From positions 1-64,000 of the forward strand of contig CAZFNS010000001.1 of assembly GCA_964520475.1 (NCBI GenBank): a stretch of DNA of 64,000 nucleotides. Direction: 5' to 3'. The stretch comes from Ruminobacter sp964520475. Its GTDB lineage: Bacteria; Pseudomonadota; Gammaproteobacteria; Enterobacterales; Succinivibrionaceae. Shown piece after piece: positions 34,647 to 42,682 of the stretch. The notes under the pieces are model-generated. The model ran no database searches. It was not told where the DNA came from and saw nothing but the letters and a program-made list of their open reading frames with translations. Every line of letters starts with the position of its first letter. The stretch's first letter is position 1. The translations under genes and the position numbers were made by a program.

Positions 34647-36278
34647 TCACCTGCGCTTCTGGCAGTCCATGGCGGCCCTGATGAAGCCCGTGAACAGCGG
34701 ATGGCCGTCGCGCGGGGTGGAGGTGAACTCGGGATGGAACTGCACCGCCACGAACCACGGGTGATCCGGGTTCTCGACGATTTCCACGAGCTTGCGGTCG
34801 GAGCTGAGCCCCGTGACCTTCAGCCCCGCCGCCTCGATCTTCGGCAGCAGGTTGTTGTTGACCTCGTAGCGGTGGCGGTGCCGCTCGTAGATCTCGGACT
34901 TCCCGTACATCGCGCGCACCTTCGAGCCCTCGGCCAGGTGGCAGAGCTGGGCGCCGAGCCGCATGGTGCCGCCGAGATCGGAATTCTCGTCCCTCTTAAT
35001 CTTCTCCCCCTCCTCGCTGATCCACTCGGTGATCAGGCCGATTACCGGATACTTCGCGTCCCGGTCGAATTCGGTGGAGTTGGCGCCCTCGAGCTTCGCG
35101 ACGTTCCGCGCGAACTCGATGATGGCGGTCTGCATGCCGAGGCAGATGCCGAGGTACGGGATCCGGCGCTCCCGCGCGTAGCGGGCCGCGATGATCTTGC
35201 CCTCGATGCCCCGGTTGCCGAATCCGCCCGGGACGAGGATGGCGTCGACGTCGCCGAGCACGTCGGTGCCCTTGGTCTCGAGATCCTGCGAATCCACGTA
35301 TTTGACGCTGACGTTGACGTGGTTCTTGAGGCCGCCGTGCCGCAGGGCCTCGTTGACCGACTTGTAGGCGTCGGGGAGCTGCACGTACTTGCCCACCATG
35401 GCGACGGTGACCTCGCCCTCGCTGTTCGCCTGCTGGTAGATGACCTTTTCCCATTCGGACAGATCGGCCTCCCGGCAGTCGAGGCCGAACCTCTCGCAGA
35501 CCGTGGCGTCCAGGCCCTGGTTCTTGAGCAGGGACGGGATCTTGTAGATGGAGTCGACGTCCCTCATGGAAATGACGCTCTTTTCGCTGACGTTGCAGAA
35601 CAGGGCGATTTTGGTCTTTTCGGCGTTGGGGATGTTGGTCTCGGAACGGCAGATCAGGATGTCCGGCTGGATTCCGATGCTGAGCAGCTCCTTGACGGAG
35701 TGCTGGGTGGGCTTGGTCTTGATTTCCCCCGAGGTCCGCAGGTACGGAACCAGGGTCAGGTGGATGAACAGCGCGTTCGTTTTGCCGAGCTTCACGCCGA
35801 GCTGGCGGATGGCCTCGAGGAACGGCAGCGACTCGATGTCGCCCACCGTGCCGCCGATCTCGACTATGGCTATCTGGTGTCCCCCGCCGCCGGCGATGAT
35901 CTTCTCCTGGATTTCGCTGGTGATGTGCGGAACCACCTGGATGGTGGCGCCGAGATAGTCGCCCCGGCGCTCCTTCCGGATCACGTCGGAATAGATCCGG
36001 CCCGTGGTGAAATTGTTGTTGTGGGTCATCCTGGTGCGGATGAAGCGCTCGTAGTGGCCGAGATCGAGATCCGTCTCGGCGCCGTCCTCGGTGACGAACA
36101 CCTCGCCGTGCTGGATGGGGCTCATGGTGCCCGGGTCGACGTTGATGTAGGGATCGAGCTTGAGGATGGTGACGTCGAGCCCGCGGGCCTCGAGCACGGC
36201 GGCGAGAGAGGCCGCGGCTATGCCCTTCCCGAGGGAGGAAACGACGCCGCCCGTCACGAAGATGAATTTGGTAGCCAT
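34647..36278 (-). CDS. pyrG: CTP synthase
   Basis: 543 aa (E. coli 545). Makes CTP from UTP with glutamine. The N-terminal synthetase domain starts KFIFVTGGVVSSLGKG and has LKLDPYINVDPGTMSP; the glutamine amidotransferase domain has the nucleophile in YLGICLGMQ and the HPE near the end. ATG 36278 is set by homology; the sequence before it is seven T preceded by TACGG, so it has almost no Shine-Dalgarno. A short ORF with a good ribosome site overlaps this start. Confidence 0.97.
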   Translation of the reverse strand: MATKFIFVTGGVVSSLGKGIAAASLAAVLEARGLDVTILKLDPYINVDPGTMSPIQHGEVFVTEDGAETDLDLGHYERFIRTRMTHNNNFTTGRIYSDVIRKERRGDYLGATIQVVPHITSEIQEKIIAGGGGHQIAIVEIGGTVGDIESLPFLEAIRQLGVKLGKTNALFIHLTLVPYLRTSGEIKTKPTQHSVKELLSIGIQPDILICRSETNIPNAEKTKIALFCNVSEKSVISMRDVDSIYKIPSLLKNQGLDATVCERFGLDCREADLSEWEKVIYQQANSEGEVTVAMVGKYVQLPDAYKSVNEALRHGGLKNHVNVSVKYVDSQDLETKGTDVLGDVDAILVPGGFGNRGIEGKIIAARYARERRIPYLGICLGMQTAIIEFARNVAKLEGANSTEFDRDAKYPVIGLITEWISEEGEKIKRDENSDLGGTMRLGAQLCHLAEGSKVRAMYGKSEIYERHRHRYEVNNNLLPKIEAAGLKVTGLSSDRKLVEIVENPDHPWFVAVQFHPEFTSTPRDGHPLFTGFIRAAMDCQKRR

Positions 36279-36334
36279 AAAAAAACCGTAACCGAAAATA
36301 AAAAAAACAGCACGGAAACCGCGCGGGCTTCCAT
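36254..36334 (-). CDS. Possible leader ORF overlapping the pyrG start
   Basis: 26 codons, beginning MEARAVSVLFFLF. GGAAGG lies four bases upstream of its ATG, far better than the pyrG signal. It ends 25 bases inside pyrG in another frame, so ribosomes finishing it would be near the pyrG ATG. Eight T (36300-36307) and seven T (36279-36285) lie within it. It may be a translational coupler or a chance ORF; no similarity is known to me. Confidence 0.4.
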   Translation of the reverse strand: MEARAVSVLFFLFSVTVFLWLPNSSS

Positions 36335-36420
36335 GTTGCCTTCCGAAAACCACGTCTCAATTGTAGCAGAAATCCGCCGCCGGTTACAGGGTATTTTGCC
36401 GCCCCGGCGCCGGCCGGATC

Positions 36421-38661
36421 CTAGATCCTTTTCGCCTGGATCACCCCGGGCATGTTGCTGAGCCGCGACAGCGTGCGGTTCAGGTCGTTGATGTTCGTCA
36501 CCTCCATGTCGATGTCGATCGTGGCGGTCTGGTTCCCGTTGTCCAGGCGGGTGCGCACCCCGAGGACGTTTATCCGGTCGTTCGCGATGATGGTGGTAAC
36601 GTCCCGGAGCAGCCCCTCGCGGTCGTTCGCCACGATGGCGACGGTCGAGCTGAAGCCGGCCGCGCTGTCGCCGCCCCACCGCGCCTCCACCAGCCTTTCG
36701 GGATGCTCCCCGGCCAGGTGGCTCAGGGTGTGGCACCCCTTGCGGTGGATCGACACCCCCCGGCCCTTGGTGATGAAGCCGAGGATGTCCTCGCCGGGCA
36801 CGGGGCGGCAGCACCGCGCGACGTGGGTGACGAGGTTGCCCACCCCGTTCACCTCGATTCTGCTTTTGGAGGCGTTCCGCTCGGCGTTCTCGATCTTCGC
36901 CCGCGAGCGCTCCCCGATGGCTTTGAGGAGCTCGGCGTCGGAGCCGCTCTTCAGATTGGAAATCTCGGCCTCGACGAAGTTTATCAGCTGGTTGATCCTG
37001 ATGACGCCGGATCCCACGCCGGCGAGCACGTCCTGGTACTCCCGAACCCCGTAGTGGCTGACCAGGCTCCGGGTCAGCTCCGGCATCCGCTCGCCCGTCA
37101 CGGCGATCCCGTGCCGTTCGAACTCCCTTTCCAGCATCTCCCGGCCCGCGGCGATGTTCTTGTCCCGGTCGAGCTGCTTGAACCACGCCGAGACCTTGGC
37201 CCGGGCCTTGCTGGTCCTGAGGAAGCCGTTGTTGGGGTTGAGCCAGTCCCGGCTCGGGTTGGGCTCCTTCTGGGTGGCGAGCTCGACCTGCTCGCCCGTC
37301 TGGAGCTGGTACGTGAAGGGGACGATCCGGCCGTCGACCTTGGCCCCGACGCAGCGGTGCCCGATCATGCTGTGGATCTGGTAGGCGAAATCGAGCGGGG
37401 TGGCGCCCTGGGGCAGGTCGATCACCTCCCCCTTCGGCGTGAACACGTAAACCCGGTCCTCGAACACCTGCGTCTTGAACTCCTCCACGATCGACCCGGT
37501 CTCCACCATGTCCTCCTGCCACTTGAGCAGCTTGCGGAGCCAGGCGATCCTTTCCTCGTAGGCGGCGTCCAGATTCGAGCCGCCCTCCTTGTACTTCCAG
37601 TGGGCGGCGACCCCGAGCTCGGCGACCCGGTGCATTTCGGCGGTGCGGATCTGGATCTCCACGGTCTTTCCCCGCGGGCCGATGACCACGGTGTGCAGCG
37701 ACTTGTAGCCGTTGGGCTTCGGGTTGGCGATGTAGTCGTCGAACTCCCGCGGGATGTGGTGGAAGCAGGTGTGCACCACGCCCAGCGCCCCGTAGCAGTC
37801 CTGCAGGCGGCCGACGATGATCCGCACGGCCCGGACGTCGTACAGCTCGGTGAAGTTGACGTGCTTCTTCTGCATCTTGCGCCAGATGCTGTAAATGTGC
37901 TTGGGCCGCCCGTAGACCTCGGCCTGCAGGCCCTCCTCTTTGAGCTTTTCCTGCAGGAGCGCCACGAAATCGTCGATGTACTTCTCGCGGTCGACTCTTT
38001 TCTCGTCGAGGAGTTTGGCGATCTGCCTGTAGGTGTCGGGATGCAGGTACCTGAAGGAGAGATCCTCGAGCTCCCATTTGAGCTGGCCGATGCCGAGGCG
38101 GTTGGCGAGGGGCGCGTAAATGTTGGATATCTCCTTGGCCACCGCCACGCGCGTCTCCTCGTCGGCGTCCTTGACCTCGCGCAGGGCGGCTATCCGCTCG
38201 GACAGCTTGATGATGACGGCGCGGACGTCCTCGACCATCGCGAGCAGCATGCGGCGCACGTTGTCGATCTTGGCGCTCGAAATCTCGGTTCCCGAGCCCG
38301 AGATGTTCTGCAGGAACCTGATGGCCTCCATGTCCTTGACGCCGCGCAGGAGCCGCGCCGCGGAGCGGCCGAAGTCGGCCTCCGCCTGCTCGACGGTGAA
38401 ATAGCCCTCCTCGACGTGGGGGTACAGGATCGCGGCGCAGTAGCTCTCGGCGTCCATGTGCAGGGTCTGCAGGATACCGACGATTTCGACCGCCCGCCGG
38501 GTGAGCCTGTCCATGTTGGCGTCGGACTCGGCGATTTTGTCGTGGCAGTAGGCGAAAACCTTGCGGATCCTGTCCATGTCCGTGGCGTTCACGTTCAGCG
38601 ATCCTATCCAGGTCTCGAGATCGAACCTGCCTTTGACGTGAGTATTGCGGATGGCTACCAT
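36421..38661 (-). CDS. relA: GTP pyrophosphokinase RelA
   Basis: 746 aa (E. coli 744). Ribosome-bound (p)ppGpp synthetase of the stringent response. The N-terminal hydrolase domain is degenerate: the HDxxED motif is replaced by YPHVEEGY, so it should be synthetase-only. The synthetase shows ELYDVRAVRII, NPKPNGYKSLHT and VEIQIRT; TGS (VYVFTPKGEVIDLPQGATPL), zinc-finger (CCRPVPGEDI, GVSIHRKGC) and ACT domains follow. In E. coli rlmD and barA lie next to relA; here 12.5 kb of other genes separates them. Confidence 0.97.
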   Translation of the reverse strand: MVAIRNTHVKGRFDLETWIGSLNVNATDMDRIRKVFAYCHDKIAESDANMDRLTRRAVEIVGILQTLHMDAESYCAAILYPHVEEGYFTVEQAEADFGRSAARLLRGVKDMEAIRFLQNISGSGTEISSAKIDNVRRMLLAMVEDVRAVIIKLSERIAALREVKDADEETRVAVAKEISNIYAPLANRLGIGQLKWELEDLSFRYLHPDTYRQIAKLLDEKRVDREKYIDDFVALLQEKLKEEGLQAEVYGRPKHIYSIWRKMQKKHVNFTELYDVRAVRIIVGRLQDCYGALGVVHTCFHHIPREFDDYIANPKPNGYKSLHTVVIGPRGKTVEIQIRTAEMHRVAELGVAAHWKYKEGGSNLDAAYEERIAWLRKLLKWQEDMVETGSIVEEFKTQVFEDRVYVFTPKGEVIDLPQGATPLDFAYQIHSMIGHRCVGAKVDGRIVPFTYQLQTGEQVELATQKEPNPSRDWLNPNNGFLRTSKARAKVSAWFKQLDRDKNIAAGREMLEREFERHGIAVTGERMPELTRSLVSHYGVREYQDVLAGVGSGVIRINQLINFVEAEISNLKSGSDAELLKAIGERSRAKIENAERNASKSRIEVNGVGNLVTHVARCCRPVPGEDILGFITKGRGVSIHRKGCHTLSHLAGEHPERLVEARWGGDSAAGFSSTVAIVANDREGLLRDVTTIIANDRINVLGVRTRLDNGNQTATIDIDMEVTNINDLNRTLSRLSNMPGVIQAKRI

Positions 38662-38770
38662 TCCAGAGTTACGCTCCCGATTGCGAATTGTCGCGCTTTG
38701 CCGGTCATATCGCGGCGGCGGCCCCGGCGGCCCGCCCGTCCCGGGGCCCCGGCTCCTCCGGATCCCCGCG

Positions 38771-38798
38771 CTTATATTTTACCACAGCCGGACGGCAA
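38771..38798 (-). promoter_or_regulatory. Possible promoter of relA
   Basis: TTGCCG (38793-38798), 16-base spacer, TATAAG (38771-38776) on the minus strand, 110 bases before the relA ATG. Confidence 0.5.
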
Positions 38799-38879
38799 AC
38801 CGCCCACCCGGCTCTGAACGCTTAGACACGGGAAACGATCATATGTTGCAGGCGGGGCGCAAAATATGCGGCGCGCCTT

Positions 38880-38920
38880 AAAAAAACGGCGCGCGCCCCG
38901 GGCGCGGTCCCGCGCGCGCC
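38880..38920 (-). terminator. Orphan terminator-like hairpin
   Basis: GGCGCGCG/CGCGCGCC stem (38888-38895 with 38913-38920) with a 17-base loop, followed by seven T (38880-38886) on the minus strand. No minus-strand gene that I can support lies upstream. The 367-bp gap 38662-39028 holds this, the relA promoter and, at 38953-38958, a plus-strand TAATAT that may serve the next gene. Confidence 0.4.
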
Positions 38921-39028
38921 GCCCGCCGGGTGCAAATTCCCCGGCGATTTGCTAATATGTCTCAAGGCGCTCCGCCCGGCGTTTCCCGGCGGCGGAACGG
39001 GGCGGCGCCGCGGATCGGAGGGGTAAAA

Positions 39029-39721
39029 ATGGCTCAGGAATCGGATTCGTTTCTCGACATTCTCGCCGGCGTCGAGACGGAGCGGGAAAAAATCGAACAG
39101 GAAAAGCAGGCGCACGGCCCGGACGAGGGTCCCGGGTTCTTCGACGAGACCGTGAAAAACGTCCGGAAAAATGCGCGCGCGAAGCGCCGGGCCCCGGCGG
39201 CTGGCGCGGACGGGACGGCGGCCCCGCGGCCCCGGCGGACCCGGCGGGCGGCGGGAATGCCCTCCCCGGCCCGCGGGGGCGCGGCGCGGCCGCGGAACGA
39301 CGGCTCCGTCCTCGCCGACGTGCTGACCGACGCGGTGCTCGGCGGGATAACCGGCCGCGGGCGATCCGCGGGCGGCATCGCCGGGAGGATCCTCCGGGGG
39401 ATCTTCACGGGCGGATCCTCCGCGCGGCGCGGGCGGACCGCCGGAACGGGGATCCCGATCCGGAACCGTTCCGCGGACTTCACCCCGGCATTCCGCCGCA
39501 TCCTGAAGCAGATAATTTCCTCCGGGGTAAAAAACGGCCTGTCGAGCCCGAAGAATTTCAGGAACGCGGCGGCCGCGCTCGGCTTCGGCCCCGAGGAGGC
39601 GGAAGGCGCCGCGGGGGTCCTCGAGGAGCTCCTCGGCCGCGGGCTCAGCGACGGGGAAATGTTCGCGGCGATCCGGAAAATCGCCTCGGAGCCGGACGAC
39701 GACGGGGAGGACCGCTCCTGA
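39029..39721 (+). CDS. Hypothetical Arg/Gly/Ala-rich protein
   Basis: 230 aa; no family recognised. An acidic N-terminus (about 1-45) is followed by a very basic low-complexity stretch (about 46-90), then a glycine-patterned hydrophobic region (about 93-125: DAVLGGITG, GGIAGRILRGIFTGG) that could form a membrane-associated hairpin, and a helical C-terminal domain (about 145-225) ending acidic. GGAGGGG lies five bases before ATG 39029, and a terminator follows, so it is likely a true gene despite the biased composition. No signal peptide. Confidence 0.65.
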   Translation: MAQESDSFLDILAGVETEREKIEQEKQAHGPDEGPGFFDETVKNVRKNARAKRRAPAAGADGTAAPRPRRTRRAAGMPSPARGGAARPRNDGSVLADVLTDAVLGGITGRGRSAGGIAGRILRGIFTGGSSARRGRTAGTGIPIRNRSADFTPAFRRILKQIISSGVKNGLSSPKNFRNAAAALGFGPEEAEGAAGVLEELLGRGLSDGEMFAAIRKIASEPDDDGEDRS

Positions 39722-39768
39722 CCCCGCCCCGGGAAATCCCGTCCCGCGCGGGGCGGGATCGTCTCCCC

Positions 39769-39800
39769 GCCGGCCGCCTTGACAGCGCCGGCCTTTTTTT
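39769..39800 (+). terminator. Terminator of the Arg/Gly/Ala-rich gene
   Basis: GCCGGC (39769-39774) pairs with GCCGGC (39787-39792), followed by C and seven T (39794-39800), 48 bases after the stop codon. Confidence 0.72.
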
Positions 39801-39807
39801 CCATACT
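39779..39807 (+). promoter_or_regulatory. Possible promoter of the CMD-cupin gene, nested in the terminator
   Basis: TTGACA (39779-39784) lies in the loop of the preceding terminator; CATACT (39802-39807) follows after 17 bases, using the T-run as spacer. The -35 is perfect, the -10 is 4 of 6. Confidence 0.45.
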
Positions 39808-39975
39808 TAAAGACGATCCCCGGGAAAAAGTTCGGAAAACTTCCCGCGCTCCGGGGATCCCGGCCGTTCCGGCCGCCGGGGTGCCGGCGTCCGCCGGGCC
39901 GCGAGGCTTTTTTACCGTCATTTCCCGCCGCGAACCGCCGCGCCCCGGCGCCGTTCCGGTTTCAGGATCCCGTAC

Positions 39976-40839
39976 ATGAATAACAGATTTTTTACCATGA
40001 TTGCGCTGGCAGCCGCAGTCGCCGCGACCTTCCTCGCCCCGGCGGGCGCTCCGCGCGCGGAGGATAACGTTCTAATGTCAAAAATTGTTCAGACCGCGGG
40101 CAGGGACGCGCTCGGAGATTTCGCGCCCGATTTTGCCCATTACAACGACGACGTCCTGTTCGGCGAAAACTGGAACAGCGGCGGCATCGACCTGAAAACC
40201 AGAAGTCTCATCACGGTCATCGCCCTCATGTCGATGGGCATCACCGACGCGTCCATCGAGTACCACCTGCAGAACGCCAAGAACCACGGCGTGACCAGAG
40301 AGGAGATCGCCGCGGCGGTGACCCACGCCGCGTTCTACGCCGGGTGGCCGAAGGCGTGGGCCGTGTTCCGCCTGGCCAAGAACGTCTGGAAGGACGGCGC
40401 GAAGGCCGCCGGCGGGCTTTCCGATCTGGAGAAGTACCAACAGACGATATTCTTCCCGGTGGGCGCCCCCAACGACGCCTACGCGAAATATTTCACCGGG
40501 AAGAGCTACCTCGCCCCGGTGTCAGCCGATCAGGTGAAGATCTTCAACGTGACCTTCGAACCGGGCTGCCGCAACAACTGGCACATCCATAAGGCCGAAA
40601 AAGGCGGCGGACAGATCCTCATCGGCGTCGGCGGCCGCGGCTGGTTCCAGGAGGAGGGCAAGGAGCCGGTCCGGATCCTGCCGGGAACCGTAATCAACAT
40701 CCCCGCCGGGGTGAAACACTGGCACGGAGCCGCCGCGGACAGCTGGTTCAGCCACCTGGCCGTCGAGGTCGGGGGCGAGGGCACCTCCAACGAATGGCTC
40801 GGGCCCGTTACCGACGAGGAATACTCCAAACTCAGGTAG
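39976..40839 (+). CDS. Exported carboxymuconolactone-decarboxylase-like/cupin fusion protein
   Basis: 287 aa. A signal peptide (1 to about 29, ending APRA-ED) precedes an AhpD/CMD domain (about 35-130, with the helical HGVTREEIAAAVTHAAFYAGWPKAW) and a C-terminal cupin (about 185-270) with metal ligands in HIHKAEKGGGQ and the late KHWHG histidines. The C-x2-C of peroxidase-active AhpD is not present; the helix here reads THAAFYAG. Family members of this fused kind are common in gut bacteria but their substrates are not known to me. It overlaps the end of ogt by 8 bases, tail to tail. Confidence 0.82.
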   Translation: MNNRFFTMIALAAAVAATFLAPAGAPRAEDNVLMSKIVQTAGRDALGDFAPDFAHYNDDVLFGENWNSGGIDLKTRSLITVIALMSMGITDASIEYHLQNAKNHGVTREEIAAAVTHAAFYAGWPKAWAVFRLAKNVWKDGAKAAGGLSDLEKYQQTIFFPVGAPNDAYAKYFTGKSYLAPVSADQVKIFNVTFEPGCRNNWHIHKAEKGGGQILIGVGGRGWFQEEGKEPVRILPGTVINIPAGVKHWHGAAADSWFSHLAVEVGGEGTSNEWLGPVTDEEYSKLR

Positions 40840-41353
40840 CGGCGCTTCCGCCGGAAATCTCACCGCGCCCTTCGAGTCTGAGGAGCGCGGTTTTTCTGTC
40901 CAAGCCGCCGGCGTACCCGGCGAGGCTCCCGTCCGCCCCGACCACCCGGTGGCAGGGCACGATAATCGCGATCCCGTTGCGCGCGACGGCGCCTCCCGCC
41001 GCCCGGGCGGAGACGCGCCCCGCGCCCGGCTCCGCCGCGAGCCGCCCGGCGATCCACCCGTAGGTCACGGTGCGGCCGTAGGGAACGGTTACGAGAATAT
41101 CCCAGACCCGGTTCTGAAAAGCGCTGCCGGTAAAATGGAGCGGAACCGCGAACCCCGGCTCTCTCCCCGTGAAATAAACGTCGAGCCAGGCCCGCGCCCG
41201 CGCGAGCGCCGGCAGTTCCCCTTCTTTATGATCCGCCTCGAGAAGCCGCGCGAAATGTTTCTGTCCCTCGAACCACAGCCCGGTCAGCCCGGTCTCGTCG
41301 GCCGCGAGCAGGATGCCCCCGAGCGGGGAACGGTAGCGGCAGGTGTATTGCAT
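40832..41353 (-). CDS. ogt: Methylated-DNA-[protein]-cysteine S-methyltransferase
   Basis: 173 aa (E. coli Ogt 171). Suicide repair protein that takes methyl groups from O6-methylguanine. The active site IVPCHRVVG has the acceptor cysteine and histidine; the DNA-binding helix contains RAAGGAVARNGI, with the arginine finger region shifted slightly from the family (usually AVGxANxxNP). ATG 41353 has GAGGAG seven bases upstream. No AdaA-type N-terminal domain is present, so ogt rather than ada. Confidence 0.92.
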   Translation of the reverse strand: MQYTCRYRSPLGGILLAADETGLTGLWFEGQKHFARLLEADHKEGELPALARARAWLDVYFTGREPGFAVPLHFTGSAFQNRVWDILVTVPYGRTVTYGWIAGRLAAEPGAGRVSARAAGGAVARNGIAIIVPCHRVVGADGSLAGYAGGLDRKTALLRLEGRGEISGGSAAT

Positions 41354-41541
41354 GTGCCCGCTCCTCTTTTCCAATCGTCCGTTTCCGCGGCCCGGGATCC
41401 GGCCGCCTCCGTCTCATGTTACCACGAAGCCGCCGGCCGCGTTAAGACGGAGCGCGGGCCGCCCCGGGACCCGGGATTCCCGGGGCGGCGCGGGCGCCCT
41501 CCCGGGGGCGGCTCGTGAAAAAAAATTTCGGGCGGGACGCG

Positions 41542-41570
41542 TTGACGCCATGTCAGAAATATACTACAAA
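41542..41570 (+). promoter_or_regulatory. Promoter of the flavodoxin gene
   Basis: TTGACG (41542-41547), 17-base spacer, TACAAA (41565-41570); leader of about 90 bases. The rest of the 310-bp gap between ogt and this gene (41354-41663) shows nothing else I recognise. Confidence 0.6.
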
Positions 41571-41663
41571 GAAAATACCGGCCGGGCGGCCGGTTCCCCG
41601 CGGCGCGCCGGCGGCGCGGGATCCGTCTTACGGGCAAATCCGTGCAGGAGAGAGAAACAGAAG

Positions 41664-42149
41664 ATGAGCGGAAAAATTTTGGTGGCGTATTTCTCGGCCA
41701 CCGGACAGACGAGAAGGCTGGCGCGGACGATCGCCGCGGCGGCGGGCGGCGATTTGTTCGAGATCGCCCCGGAAAAGCCGTACACCGCGGCGGATCTGGA
41801 CTGGACCGACAACGCGAGCCGCAGCACGCTGGAGATGAGCGATCCGGCCTCCCGGCCGGCGGTCGCGGGGAAAGTCGCCGGCATGGAGGATTACGCCCGC
41901 GTTTTCGTGGGCTTCCCGATCTGGTGGTACACGGCGCCGCGCCTCATTCAGACGTTTCTCGAAAGCTACGATTTCTCCGGGAAGACGGTGATCCCGTTCG
42001 CGACTTCGGGCGGCAGCGACCTGGGCGATACGGAAGAAGTCCTGCGGAAATCGTGCTCCGAAAAGACCCGGTGGCTCCCGGGCCGGCGCCTGAGCGCCGC
42101 GGCGGGCCGCGCCGAGGTCGAAAACTGGCTCGGGACGCTGGATCTCTGA
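41664..42149 (+). CDS. Flavodoxin family protein
   Basis: 161 aa. It starts KILVAYFSATGQTRRLA, the FMN phosphate-binding loop of flavodoxins; VFVGFPIWWYTAPRLI and TVIPFATSGGSDLGD form the isoalloxazine site. This short type, common in anaerobes, probably carries electrons or acts as a small FMN reductase. The longer open frame upstream lacks a ribosome site. It converges on crcB and lies among several other flavoprotein genes. Confidence 0.85.
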   Translation: MSGKILVAYFSATGQTRRLARTIAAAAGGDLFEIAPEKPYTAADLDWTDNASRSTLEMSDPASRPAVAGKVAGMEDYARVFVGFPIWWYTAPRLIQTFLESYDFSGKTVIPFATSGGSDLGDTEEVLRKSCSEKTRWLPGRRLSAAAGRAEVENWLGTLDL

Positions 42150-42195
42150 GGCCGCGGCGGTTCCGGGAAGAACGGAACGGCGCCGGGAAATTGTC

Positions 42196-42570
42196 TCAGG
42201 AACGCGCGAGCGCGGCGAGTTTCTGCCCGGCGATCACGCCCGCGAGGCAGCAGCAGACGCTCAGGACGACGTATAACGCGCCGCTCAGGTAAGCCTTGTG
42301 CTCAAACAGCGCGCACGTCTCCAGCGAAAACGCGGAAAAGGTGGTGAAACCGCCGCACACGCCCGTTTTCCAGAACAGCGCGGCCTGCGGGGACAGGCTT
42401 TTGCCGCCGCCGGCCGAAAGCCCCGCCACGAACCCGATGGCCACGGCGCCGATTATGTTCACCGCCAGGGTCTGCGCCGGAAACTCCGTTTTCGGGGGGA
42501 TCATGCCCGCCGCGTACCGCCCCGCCGCTCCCAGCGCCCCGCCGAGGGCCACCAGCAGAAATTCCGTCAT
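42196..42570 (-). CDS. crcB: Fluoride channel CrcB/FluC
   Basis: 124 aa, four transmembrane helices. Dual-topology fluoride exporter. GGALGAAGRY at the N-terminus, LAVNIIGAVAIGFVAG and GVCGGFTTFSAF (the sodium and fluoride path) are all typical. Start has GGAG closely upstream. A promoter with an overlapping dyad lies before it. The fluoride riboswitch that controls crcB in many bacteria was not found in the leader. Confidence 0.95.
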   Translation of the reverse strand: MTEFLLVALGGALGAAGRYAAGMIPPKTEFPAQTLAVNIIGAVAIGFVAGLSAGGGKSLSPQAALFWKTGVCGGFTTFSAFSLETCALFEHKAYLSGALYVVLSVCCCLAGVIAGQKLAALARS

Positions 42571-42609
42571 GCTCCGTCACCTCCCCGCGGGATCTCCCCC
42601 CGCGCGTCA

Positions 42610-42649
42610 TTTATAACGCGAAACCGCGCGGAGATCAATCTCCGCGCGG
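42610..42649 (-). promoter_or_regulatory. crcB promoter with overlapping 26-bp dyad
   Basis: TTGATC (42633-42638), 17-base spacer, TATAAA (42610-42615) on the minus strand. CCGCGCGGAGAT and ATCTCCGCGCGG (42624-42649) form a perfect 12-bp inverted repeat with 2-base centre that covers the -35 box. The same repeat could instead be a weak terminator of the upstream flavin reductase gene, though only three T follow it. Confidence 0.6.
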
Positions 42650-42682
42650 GGGGTAAAACGCGCCGGCCGGCGGGTCCGGACG

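Noticed and set aside
36421..38661. relA as a bifunctional Rel/SpoT
   Set aside because: The hydrolase HDxxED motif is replaced (YPHVEEGY), which is the RelA condition; spoT is expected elsewhere.
42571..42680. Fluoride riboswitch before crcB
   Set aside because: The conserved GGCGAUGG/pseudoknot pattern is not seen, and the predicted leader is too short.
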